A stretch of 64,000 nucleotides of DNA from the NCBI GenBank assembly GCA_025766275.1, contig JAFKAC010000019.1:620001-684000 (forward strand). Direction: 5' to 3'. Below, piece after piece: positions 34,662-45,615 of this stretch (its first letter is position 1; every line of letters starts with the position of its first letter). The stretch is from Lactarius indigo. Its lineage: Eukaryota > Basidiomycota > Agaricomycetes > Russulales > Russulaceae. The notes beneath the pieces are model-generated. The model had not been told where the DNA came from, searched no databases, and saw only the letters and a list, made by a program, of their open reading frames with translations. A program made the translations under genes and the position numbers.

Positions 34662-35989
34662 CTGGCTATTCTCCCTTCCCAGCACGACCCCCTTCCTTGC
34701 CTTCACTCATCCAGGAACCACAACCCATCGATCCCACCATGCCCAGCGTCATAGAAACAGAAGGAGGAGGAATAGCCCTTCGCGTTCCCCCTCCTGGACA
34801 CACAGCTCCCCCTACTCCCGAGATACACCGACCTACCACCTCCCCCCCTGATCCTAGAGTGACCATGGCTCGTCTCAGCGAAATAACCAACGCCCCAATC
34901 ATGGATGCACTCCCCATTAACTATGAAAGGACACACATCACTGCTGAAGAAGACGACGACCCTGGTTACCCCTTCTTCTTGAATGACCCCTGGAGCAGCC
35001 GTTATGTCCACTTCCTCATCCCTGACGACGCTGACCCAACCTCGTACATCCGAAAGGATGCCAAATGGATCAAGGTCAGCGAAAACAAAGAAGATGTCAT
35101 CAGCACCATGGGCAAGAACCTCCCTCACTATGGCCTCCCCCTTTTCCTCCTTCCCAGAGACGACGACCCCCACAATCCAGCTCCCCCCATCACCCCAGCT
35201 CAGATGCAGAACTTGGACGAAGCTTCCCCCACAGCCAGACAAGTCGATGAAGTCCTAGAAGACCTGAAAGATGACCACCTCACAGCAGAAATCTCCAGGA
35301 CTCGCCGACTCTTGCGAAACCAGAAGGCCCTCCGAAAGGAGATTGAAGGCCTGTACAAGACGATGGAGCCCCTCAAAAGGCACCTCCTCAACATGGACAT
35401 GCAACTAACCAGCACCCGAAGAAGGCTGCAAGAACACAAGGCCTATGTCTGGATTGCAGATCGATGGCTCACACTACACCCCCCTCCTCCGGAAGAAGAA
35501 ACTCACCCCTTTGAAGTCCACCACATTCCTGCCCCTGCCCCACCTCGCTACCACTCCATGCCAAGACTCCACGACAAACCAGAAGGACCTAGCCCCTCTG
35601 CAGAAAGGAAGAAGAGACGCAAGCGCAGAACCAACAAGAAGGAGACTGGCACCATTCGACTTTGCTACAGGTGTCAGTCTGAAGACCACCTCTCCTTCGC
35701 CTGCCCTCAAAAACAGAAGTTTTGCTGGAGGTGTTCTAGCACTGACCACTTCCCCTATCAGTGCCTCTGGCCAGCCCCAGAAGAACGCACTCAGTGGTGT
35801 GGCAAGTGTTTTACTAGCAACAGCCATGAAGAAATCAAGTGCCCCAAGTACGAAAATTGTCGCAAGTGTGGGGCCCATGGTCCCTTCAACTTCCTTCGCC
35901 AACATCGCTGCCCCCTCCCTCGCGAAGGCACCCCCTCCAACAATGTAGACAACGATGTCTATGACCTGATGGACTTCGAAGCACTCTAG
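34662..35989 (+). CDS. Element B third coding region: zinc-knuckle, coiled-coil protein fused to Pol
   Basis: With D and one CTCCT copy discounted, codon phase runs from pol (through 26718) directly into this region, so in B it is a C-terminal extension of Pol, not a separate ORF. An internal ATG (34739) could also be used. Layout: Pro-rich start; DPGYPFF; MGKNLPHYGLPLF; LTAEISRTRRLL leading a coiled coil (about 34-36 kb, residues 190-260); KKRRKRRTNKK; knuckles CYRCQSEDHLSFAC and CWRCSSTDHFPYQC; a third cluster CGKCF...CRKCGAHGP...H..C; C-terminal VYDLMD. The same order of motifs is seen in D. No premature stop. Function unknown; nucleic-acid binding is inferred from the knuckles. It may be released by the element's protease. 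Confidence 0.8.
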
Positions 35990-36015
35990 GGAGAGTTGAC
36001 TTAGAGAGGGGCTCA

Positions 36016-36594
36016 TGTTATGATCCGACGCTTCGGACCTAAGTCACAGTATGTCTCCACCCTGCCTTCCCCCTTCTGTACTATACCTTGTTACCAAAGG
36101 AGCTACTGTTACTAGTGGCGCTGTTTCTTTGATCCGAACTTCTGCTTACTCCGTTTAGTCTCTTTGATATTGTGTGGACTTGTGTTCATGTTGTTTGGAA
36201 CCCTGTCCTATATAAACCTGTACCATAGACCGTAGGAAGCCAGACTTGGCTTCGTTTGCAATCTAGCAACCTTGCCTCCATACTTTGGTGTGACTTCGCC
36301 TTATCCCTCTCTTCTTGTGCATCCCCTACCTCAGTCCCTAACCAGGACACTTCGAAGTCTTTGCAGTTGAACTATATCAACGCATTACACCTGTTATACT
36401 CTGTGCACTAGCAAGATCAAGTGTAGAGAAGTGTTAGACACTTCGGACGAGGAGTCCTACATTACAGAGTAGTGCTGCACTTTGTGCCACACTTTTATCA
36501 CTCGTATTTCATAGCAATAAGACAACAGAGGTCTTCGCTTGATACTTGTGTGATTCAGAACCTTTAGAACCCACGCCCCTGCTAGGGCGTAACA
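36016..36594 (+). repeat. Element B 3' LTR
   Basis: 579 bp, matching 20721-21299 except for two positions by eye. Target duplication CCCTC follows at 36595-36599. Confidence 0.92.
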
Positions 36595-36621
36595 CCCTCT
36601 CCCCCAAAGACACCCGCTCCA

Positions 36622-38316
36622 ATGACCACTGAGACACCTGTTCTCGACCCGTCTACAGAAGCTCCATCACAAAACGTCCCTATCGTCCCTCGTACCTTGA
36701 ACTACGCAGACCCTGATTCATCTGACGACGCAATTATCATCCAGAACGCCCACAGCATCATGTCCGAACAGAAAATTGCTACTGTCTCACACCCTATTCT
36801 GTCACGCCCTCCCATCCTCACCGACGGGGAAATCACCCCAAAGGTCGTCCGCGATTTCGAGAACCACTGCTCAACCTATTTCCTCAATGCCAAAGACGGC
36901 GTCCCCGACGAAGCAAAAGTAACACGAATCATTGGTTGCTTCGAAAATAGTCTCATCTATGACTGGGCCCAAGAGGACTGTGACTGCCTGATAAAGATGA
37001 CCTTTGCTGACTTCATGAAAGAGTTCCATATGCAATGGTTGCCCGCCAACTGGGAACAAAATGTTCGCACAGAAATGCTCAACTCCCGCCTAGACCCCTC
37101 ACAAAAGTTCGACGTCTGGGCCGCCCAAATCCTTTCCTACAATGTCTCTCTCCGAAACACGAAATCGCACATGACCGATGACCAACTGAGGACTCAGCTC
37201 GAGACAGCGCTTGACGAAGAGCTGCGTATCATCGCGACTGACGAAAATATCAATGCGGAGATGGATCTGCAGAAGTGGATGGGAAAGATCCGAAATATCG
37301 ACAACCATCGCCAGAATGAACGAAAGTGCATGGCCGATTTCTGGGAAGCAAAAAACAGAGCGAACAAATGGCAGAACATTGGCACCCGCTATCCACCTCC
37401 TGGTGAACGAAGCAACTCGTTGCACGGAAACACCTCTTCCACAAACCCAACGACCAACCCGTATCCCCCCAGGCTAACTGACGACGAACACAGGCTACTT
37501 CATGACCACGAAGGGTGCTTAAAGTGCCGCATCTTCTATGCGGGCCATAGAGCAGATAAATGCACTACTACTCTGTTGGGCAAAGACTACAAACCGCGCA
37601 CGCTACAAGACGCACTGCAAGCAAAAAACGCCAGACTGCCACAACCGACACCCGTGGCATCGATCACTGAACCCAACGTCAACGTAAACGGCGCCACAGA
37701 CCTCGTAGCTGCCGTATTCCCCACGTCGTCTGCGATGAGCAGCGACGGCAGCACCGAGCACTCAGAGACGAGTTTGGCATCGGTGAGCACACCGCCTCCC
37801 CTAAAAGGGGAACACCTCACTTGGCTCTGCGAGTTGACAAATCCGATAGATCATCTTTGGATAAAAACGCACGCATTGATAGACAGCGGGGCACACATGG
37901 TCTTAATCAGACCTGACCTTGTTGAGCGCCTCCAGTTAACCACACTACCCCTCAAACGACCAGAGAACATCGCAGTGGCAATTGACGCCACCACGCCTCC
38001 CCAAATCACACACTATGCCGTTCTCCAGCCGGCATCCACAGATGGAAGGTTTATATCACAGCCCCTGCACGCCGTTATTGCACCAAATCTTTGTATACCA
38101 CTCATACTTGGGCTGCCTTTTCTTACTGTAAATAAAATTGTCTGCAATTACGCAGAACGAACGTGTGTCGTCACGAACTCGCCACTACCCTATGACCTCC
38201 TACACACACAAACAAAGCAAATAACAAAAGACATAAACTTACTAGCAACTATCCGAGAATGAATTGAGACCCTGACCAAAGATGAAACAATGGCGAAGAT
38301 GGAAGCGGAGCTTCGC
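36622..38316 (+). pseudogene. gag-pol: Element A Gag-protease part of the polyprotein
   Basis: ATG at 36622 follows the leader. The Gag core (residues about 60-230) includes YFLNAKDGVPDEAKVTRIIGC. One atypical knuckle, CLKCRIFYAGHRADKC (C-x2-C-x6-H-x4-C), is near residue 300. Aspartic protease LIDSGAHMVLI is near residue 418. A TGA at 38260-38262 sits in the linker before the reverse transcriptase; the frame then continues to the insertion of C at 38316. Gag and Pol share one frame, so no shift is needed. This differs from B, C and D. Confidence 0.85.
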
Positions 38317-38825
38317 TGTCACGTTTCGGCCATGGACCCTTACTGTACCGGTTGCAACTACGGCGGTAAGGTAGATTAGTTGCGGACTTACCTACGGTGA
38401 TACGGTAGTGCAATAGGCGATTACGACTGATAGCTGACTGAGCGGTACCTAAGTGACTCGATACTAGTACAGGTACTAGTAGTTGTGGAGTTTGCGATGT
38501 TTCTGCGATACGTTGGACGCTTACTTACAGTGACTCATAGTGGCGCTTCTAAGCCCGCTTGCCTTGTATTTAACCTGTCTTGTGAAGACCAAGATACACC
38601 ATCTTGGTCTTCTTGAATCGCCACTTATTCTCTCTCCCCTTCTCCTCGCTCTTAAAGGTTGTCCAACTCCGTTCGTGACTAAGACATCAGCCTGCCGGTG
38701 TACCTCCGTGTATTCACTAAGGCAGGGACTTGGACCTTCGTGTCTTCAAGCCAGCAGACCATTCTATCGCTAAGTTGTTACCGTCATCCACGCTCAAGTC
38801 GAGCTAATGTTGTGGCGACGTAACA
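38317..38825 (+). repeat. Element C 5' LTR
   Basis: TGTCACGTTTCGG...CGACGTAACA. It contains a strong hairpin at 38584-38612: 12-bp stem GAAGACCAAGAT/ATCTTGGTCTTC and a 5-nt loop. The 3' arm is the primer-pairing site. Confidence 0.92.
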
Positions 38826-38827
38826 TT

Positions 38828-38838
38828 AAGACCAAGAT
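38828..38838 (+). promoter_or_regulatory. Element C primer-binding site, self-complementary to the LTR
   Basis: AAGACCAAGAT, two bases after the LTR end, is the exact complement of ATCTTGGTCTT at 38601-38611. As in D, the LTR site is followed by CTTG. Confidence 0.75.
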
Positions 38839-38844
38839 CCCATC

Positions 38845-40884
38845 GTGGCCGTAACAACAAGAGACCAGTGGACGAGCTTCTGTCCCTATTCGCTCCCAAG
38901 AAGAGGAGAACGAAATGTCCCCACGCGCTTTTTACAAGCCGCCAGTTGGAGGGAAAGACAAGAAGAAACCGGATACTTCGTAGAGTTTAACGGACTGACT
39001 AGGTTCCGCCCAGTTGAGTTCAACTTCGACCACCTGTGTTGGGTAGAAGTTACGTGGAACCCCATAGATTCCCAGTGGGACGTCATACGACCAGCAGGAC
39101 CTAGATACCATTGCGACATCGACGCACGAGAGCTCAATAGTCGAGCCGATTGGGGCCCTATTGACGGGCAAGCACAAGAACACTCCACTGGAGAAGTAGG
39201 GTCAGAAGAAGAAGGAGAAAGTGAAGGACAAGAACCGGATCAGACGGAGACTAGCGGAGGAGCGATACAAGATCTCCTTATTGAACGAGCTGAGTCCGCA
39301 CATATCACAGAACCCGAGCTGATTCACATCCGATCACCAGCCATTATGGCAACGTTGACACAAGCAATGGAAGAAGTCGCCATTGAAGAAGCACGCGCAA
39401 TAAGGGCAGAGGCAAGAGACATCCTTATGCCCATCAACCCAGAAACAGGGGTACGGATGACTGCAGATGATGCCGCCATCTTTCGAGCCATAGGATCCGA
39501 CAGAGGAGATCCTCCATCAGAACGACGACCTGCACTAGAACTCCCGCCGGGTGTAGGGGGACCAGGAGAAGACCCACCACCGCCACCAGGAAGGGGTGTC
39601 CCGTTCGACTTACGAAGGACCGAACCACCAAGAGGACCGCCTGCCGGACCACCCAGCAGCGGCGGAGGTGGAGGCGGAGGCGGAGACGGCATAGGAGGAG
39701 GGGGACACAACCATGAAAAATTAACTGGCGAGCCACCTTCTGTTTTCGACGGCGACAGACTCAAAGTAGACCAGTTCCTGACACAGTGGCACATCTACTG
39801 GGGCATGAACCTAGACGCCCCCATCATGCGAAACGACTACAGGAGGTGTCTCCTGTTTTTGTCCTATATCAAGGGAGGAGCGGTCAGCAAATGGGTCCTA
39901 TCCTTCCTGAACTGGCTCAATTGACAAATACAACGAGGGATTAGTCCCTACACAAGAGGATTGTGGGAAGCCATAGCAGATGGCTTCAGCCAACGATTCG
40001 AGAATACGCTGGAACGAGAACAAGCACAAGCCATACTAAGAAAAGGCTTTAAAATGACAGGAGAAGACATTGACAAGTACATCAACGACTTCGAACAGCT
40101 AGCGCGAAAGGCTCATTATTGCCTCAATGAACCACAAACCATCGACCTCTTCACATCGGGGTTGCCAAAGGAGCTGTTCAAAAACGCGTTCCAGTTCGAC
40201 AACCCTGTCACGTTCGATGACTGGAAGAGGGCCGTCCTCAAAAGGCAAAGAAACTACATACACCTCAAAGCAAGACTCAATGAGTACAAGAACACCCCCT
40301 CACAACCAAAGAAGCAGAGCGGCAATGCAGGATGGGTACTCCCGCAGAATTTACCACAGACAAATCCCTGGGCCATGGACACCTCGGCGGACCGTGCCAA
40401 GGTGCGACTCGCCGGCTCAGAAGACATCGACTTCAATAAGCTGCCCCATTGCAACTGGCCCGCGCCCCCCTTCCCACCAAGAGGAGGGCCTGGGGCGCGA
40501 GGACGAGGAAGGGGGGGGTCCAGACGGGACTTAAGGAACGTCCTATGCTATAACTGTAACACTCCGGGACACCTCTCACGAAATTGCCCCTACCCAAGGA
40601 ATCAGAGGCAGTGGCCTAACCCTCCTTCCAGTAGCAGAATGACCGAAACCACTTGGCCATCTCAATGGTTGGGTTCCCCAGGCCCTACGTCCCAGTATGA
40701 GCCGTCGCTGCCAGGATACGCAACACCAGCGCCCAGCACGACGCCCGCACCACAAATCAACGCCACAAAAACAGCAGGGGAACAGGCGAAAGAATGGTTG
40801 ACACAGGTGGCCAATAGTACGGATGAGGTGAAGGACCTCATACTTCAAGATCTGTGGGGAAAGGAGGGTTTTCAGGGCGCCTGA
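38845..40884 (+). pseudogene. gag: Element C Gag
   Basis: The frame opens GTG GCC GTA ACA ACA AGA, seven bases after the primer site, with a TAA in the same frame just upstream (38827-38829). The N-terminal domain (ETGYFVEFNG...PVEFNFDHLCW) is homologous to D. A Pro/Gly-rich linker and a Gag core (residues about 295-470) follow, then Arg/Gly stretch RGRGRGGSRRD and zinc knuckle CYNCNTPGHLSRNC near residue 568. A TGA at 39922-39924 breaks the core; the same frame resumes at once. The last codons contain the frameshift heptamer. Confidence 0.85.
40866..40872 (+). promoter_or_regulatory. Element C -1 ribosomal frameshift heptamer
   Basis: G GGT TTT in gag phase, four codons before the gag TGA. 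The -1 frame reads GGFSGRLNPSVWVRAL, matching [16 protein letters not shown] of D, so homologous pol sequence lies directly downstream of the slip. Confidence 0.75.
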
Positions 40885-43800
40885 ACCCGTCAGTCTGGGT
40901 GAGGGCTCTACAATGTAATTCTGTAATCGTGACAACGCGCTATCGATCCCTACGAATTCCAGTGACTGTCTGAACAAATTACCAAACGACTGAAACAAAT
41001 GCTCTGGTAGACTCCGGAGCCACCGACAACTTCATCAGACCAGGAATGGCCGCCCGGGCGGGAATCCCGATATGGCCACTGGAAATGCCCCGCAAAATAT
41101 GGAACATAGATAACACAGAAAACAAAGCTGGGTTGATCACTCATTACGTTAACCTAGAGGTGAAAACACGAGGACAGATAAAGAAGATGACCTTCTTGGT
41201 CACCGACCTCGGAAGCAAAAGCATGGTGCTAGGCTACCCCTGGCTAAGCGCCTTCAAGCCCACCATCAGCTGGGCAACAGCGACCATGCATCCAGATATG
41301 CAGCCAGTGATACTGGCGACCACCGAAGAACTACTCACAGCGTCCACTATCCGGGCCCTAATCACGGCAGAGAAAGAATCAATCATCCAAGAACTAGAAG
41401 AAGAAACCTTCACACGGGCCACCACCTCAACGGAACTGGCCATATCAGCAAAACAACAGCAGACGGCAGCCGTGCTGCCACCAGTATATGCAGAGTTCAG
41501 CACGCTTTTTAATGAGCAAGCCTTGCATCGCTTCCCCCCAGCACGGCCCTGGGACCACGCAATTGACTTCAAACCATCAGCGCCGGCATCGATCAACTGC
41601 AAAATATACCCCATGACACAAAAAGAGGAAGGCGAATTAAAGGAGTTCCTCGATGAGAAGCTAAAACAGGGGTATCTACGCCCCTCCATTTCCCCGTATG
41701 CCTCCTCTTTCTTCTTCATTAAAAAGAAGGATGGAAAACTGCGCCCAGTACAGGACTATCGAGTTATTAACTCGCACACCATTCGCAACCAATACCCGCT
41801 GCCACTAATCCAGGACCTCATTCTTGACCTCAGTAACGCGCACATCTACACGAAGCTCGATATTTGTTGGGGCTACAACAACATCCGCATTCGTGACAGA
41901 GATCAAGAGAAAGCGGCTTTTAAAACCAAATTCGGCCTTTTCGAGCCCACAGTCATGTTCTTCAGCCTTACCAACTCCCCAGCCACCTTCCAGGCGATGA
42001 TGAACCACATCTATCGCGACACGATCGCGAAGCATGAACGCCTTGGAACAACGATACGCGTCTACATGGACGATATTGGTATCGCCACTCATTTTGACCA
42101 CAACTTGGCAGCCCATATAGAAGCCATGCGAGACGTCTTACGCGTCGCAAAAGAACACGACCTCTACTTCAAGCTCGAGAAATGCCTGTTCCACCAGCCG
42201 CGGATGGATTACCTGGGGGTAATCCTTGAGAGGGGGGTGACCCGAATGGACCCCGTAAAAGTTCAGGGCATCAAAGACTGGCCGATGCCGACAAAAGTCA
42301 AAGACGTCCGCTCCTTCCTCGGTTTCTGCAACTTTTACAGACTTTTCATCCGCGGCTTCGCAACCCACACCAAACCACTCACCAAACTGACATGAAAAGA
42401 CGAAGAATGGCAATGGACTGAGGAAGAAGACAAGGCGTTCAACACCCTCAAGCGCCTTGTGACCGAAGAACCGGTGCTGGCACACCCAGTCCTCCAAGAT
42501 CCATTTGAACTAGAGGTTGATGCCTCTGGATACGCGGTGGGAGCCGTACTACTACAACGAAAATCTGACGGAAAACGACACCCCATAGGCTATTACTCAG
42601 CCACGCTTTCGGAGGCGGAACGAAATTACGACATCTACGACTTAGAACTACTCACAATAGTCAAAGCCCTGCGAAATTGGAGGCCGTTACTCGCAGGAGC
42701 CCCACACAAGATCAAAATCTATTCCGATCATCTCAACCTGCAGTACTGGAAGTCGCCGCAGAAAATCAGCAGACGGGTCGCAAGGGAAGTACTTGAGCTC
42801 TCCGAATACGACTTCGAAATTCACCACATTAAGGGAAAGAACAACGGCAGGGCAGACGCCTTGTCAAGACGCCCAGATTACGACCAGGGAATAGGTGATA
42901 ACAGTGAAGTTGTCGTCCTCCCTCCCGAAGTCTTCATAAGAACTCTCAATGTCGCCCGAACTTTCGTCGCAAACCCAAACCTGCTGCAACCACATCATCA
43001 ACAAGACAACGAAGTGATCAAGATGTGGGTGGACCCCCATCGCCTGAAGAAAATAGAGGGAGAATGGTATAAGGATGGCAAGTTCATGATAACATCAATA
43101 TACTGCGTACTAATACATGACCATCACGACTTGCCAATACACAGCCATCCAGGGATCGCGAGAACCCAACGCATCCTAGAAAGACATTACTGGTGGCCGC
43201 GACTTCGAAGAGACGTATACGAGTACGTGCAAGGCTGCGCGGAGTGCCAACAGAATAAAGTAAACACGAGGCCTATACGGGCCGCGCTGCATCCCATTAC
43301 GCCAATACTGGAAGCCATGCCGTTCCACACAGTGGCAGTAGACTTCATCACCAAACTCCCCGTATCCAGGGGGTACGACAGCATACTAACTGTCACAGAC
43401 CACAATTGCAGCAAGGCTTCCGTTTTCATCCCATGTCGAGAGGAGATTACTGCAGAGGAAACGGCGACTCTGTATGTCACCCAGGTGTTCAAACACTTTG
43501 GACTACCGCACAAGATAATAAGCGATCGAGACCCCTGCTTCACGTCCAAGTTTGCTAGGGAAGTCTGCCGCATTCTGGGGATTCAACAGAACGTATCGAC
43601 CGCATATCACCCGCGCACTGACGGACAGTCCAAACGAACTAACCAGTGGTTGGAGCAATACTTGCGCTTTTGGGTAAACGAGCGGCAAGATAACTGGACG
43701 ACTTATCTACCAATTGCCAAATTTGCGCACAACAACTGGCCACATGAACACACCAAGAAGTCGCTGTTCCAACTTCTGATGGGATATGACCCACAAGCAG

Positions 43801-44624
43801 ATTGGATGGATAAGCCATCCCCTCTTCCCCAGGTGACGGAGCGGCTAACACAACTAAAGGAAGCAAGAGAGGACGCCCAACGCCTCATGAAAAAGGCACA
43901 AGAAGCATGGGTCCGCAACAAAGATACGCCCAAGTTCAAAAACGGCGACCTTGTATGGTTAGAAGGTAAACACCTGCGAACCAATCAACCTACGGCGAAA
44001 CTAGCGGCACGACGCCACGGCCCCTTTCGGGTGACGCAGGTGATGTCCCCCTATAATTATCGATTGGAACTCCCCACGCAGTGGAGCATTCATCCAGTGT
44101 TCCACATCGATTTGCTCACGCCGTACAAACAAACCCCGATTCATGGAGAGAACTTCACACGACCACCGCCCGAGTTAATCGATGGAGAAGAAGAATACAA
44201 GGTCGAGGCCATTCTAGACTCTCGGCATTTTGGAAGAGGGCGACGCCTCCAGTACCTCGTCAAGTGGAAGGGGTATCCGGACTCGGAGAACCAGTGGGTC
44301 AACAAGGATGACGTCTTCGCGCCTGAGGCCCTTCGTCTGTATCAGAAAGCACGGGCACACGAGAGAATGGTTAAAACGAGTAGCGTAAAGATGGAGGAAA
44401 GTCATCCCCTCCTCCTTCGCACTACCACTACATTCATGCCCACTTCCCCACTGCGACATGTCACACAAGCGGCACTCCTCGACTCCCTTGCAGACGACGC
44501 CCGTGCCCTCCTCGAAGACGACGACGCGACTGAGGTTCCCAACACCCAGCTCACTCCATACACACCTCTCCGACTGCAAGAGAGCCCTATCACCGCGCAA
44601 GAATGGGCGCACGTCATCTCCTGA
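40873..44624 (+). pseudogene. pol: Element C Pol: protease, RT, RNase H, integrase, chromodomain
   Basis: One frame interrupted by TGA at 40971-40973 (before protease) and 42393-42395 (between RT and RNase H). Protease LVDSGATDNFI; RT YMDDIGIATH; RNase H EVDASGYAVGAVL; integrase HPGIARTQ...GCAECQ and core; chromodomain YLVKWKGYPDSENQW near 44255. Further likely CpG-type changes: LDICWGYNN where relatives have LDIRWGYNN, and DRDPCF for DRDPRF. The final TGA at 44622-44624 is at the normal end. Inactive as it stands. Confidence 0.9.
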
Positions 44625-44659
44625 TTCCCAGATCCCACGCAGTACCCCGACGACGAACA

Positions 44660-45584
44660 TGCCGTCGTCCACGTCTTCAGAAACGACGCCAGTGAGCGCG
44701 AGCCAATCGCAGCTATCCCCCCAAGTGACGACCTCATCGGCGTTCGCAGAATTTTCCCACGCAACGAGGAGCGCTCAAACTCTCCTGGAATATGAGTTGG
44801 AGGGTTGGAGGAGGGTAGCGGCAGAGTGGCAGAAGGAGCAGTTGGACTCAGCCGCAGCCCAACTGAGGGAGATGCGCGAGTGATGGCAGTGATGGAGGCT
44901 GCTGAGGCTGGCCATGACGACGACGATTACTACCCAGCGAGCCACGCCTTCCTTCGAACGAAAAGCGACCCTACTAATCCCCTCATCACACCCTGGCTTG
45001 TCTACACCGACAGGTCCCCCATGTATCGAGGATGTGTGCGCATGCCTGGCGCCGCCGATCACCGTCTGTTCACCGCCGCCGACGACCCTGCGCATGTCAT
45101 TGCGCCTGAGGGGTTCAGGGCAAACCGACAACCCCATCACATTCGATACCCCATCACCGGGCCCGACGGAGTAGAGCGGGACGCATCACACATTCAAATC
45201 ATCGGAGGGGCTGACCCCCTCATACTGGGAGTCATACCAGGATCGCCACACGTGTACGGTAAGCCCTTCTATGCCGAGCCACATGTGTCGGCTGCTCTCC
45301 GCCCCACATACCCCCATGAAGACCTCGTCGTCTTCGAAGCGGATCGCGCCACCGACCACGTGCTCAATCACATCAATGATGAGTCGCTCACAGCTGAAGT
45401 TACACAGTTCCACGTGGCCAGCTACGAGCTCAACCGACTCCGCGCACGGGTGAGTCAACTCTGCGCGATGATCGAGTGTATGCAGGATGACAGGCGCGAC
45501 GCGATTTACTGCCTGGAGCGCGCCACTGCCTTAGAGCGCATTGCCGATGAACAGCGCGACTGGCCGGCTCGCGACTTTCGGTGA
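44660..45584 (+). CDS. Element C third coding region, two overlapping frames, no zinc knuckles
   Basis: The first part, 44660-44883 (ATG, Ser/Thr-rich, then amphipathic LLEYELEGWRRVAAEWQ), ends in TGA. The second part, in the pol frame, has ATG at 44883, so stop and start overlap as TGATG. It runs to 45584 and contains DDDDYYPASHAF, GSPHVYGKPFYAEP and ESLTAEVTQFHVASYELNRL, aligning with the PHYG and LTAE(V/I) regions of B and D, followed by a coiled coil. The Cys/His clusters of B and D are absent; the frame ends about 30 bp before the 3' LTR. Either the knuckles were lost or the coiled-coil part is the core function. The overlap could allow coupled reinitiation or may be decay. Confidence 0.6.
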
Positions 45585-45615
45585 GTCTGGGGCCTCACGC
45601 TAAAAAGGGAGGTGA

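Larger units (their letters stand above)
20721..36594 (+). mobile_element. LTR element B (chromovirus-type Ty3/Gypsy), carrying element D
   Basis: Both LTRs are 579 bp (20721-21299, 36016-36594). The target duplication is CCCTC (20716-20720, 36595-36599). The insertion sits in the leader of A. Order: self-complementary primer site, gag, -1 shift site, pol with chromodomain, third coding region, purine-rich tract gagagggg at 36004-36011. D is inserted at the pol/third-region boundary. One TGA in integrase plus D inactivate it. Confidence 0.92.
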
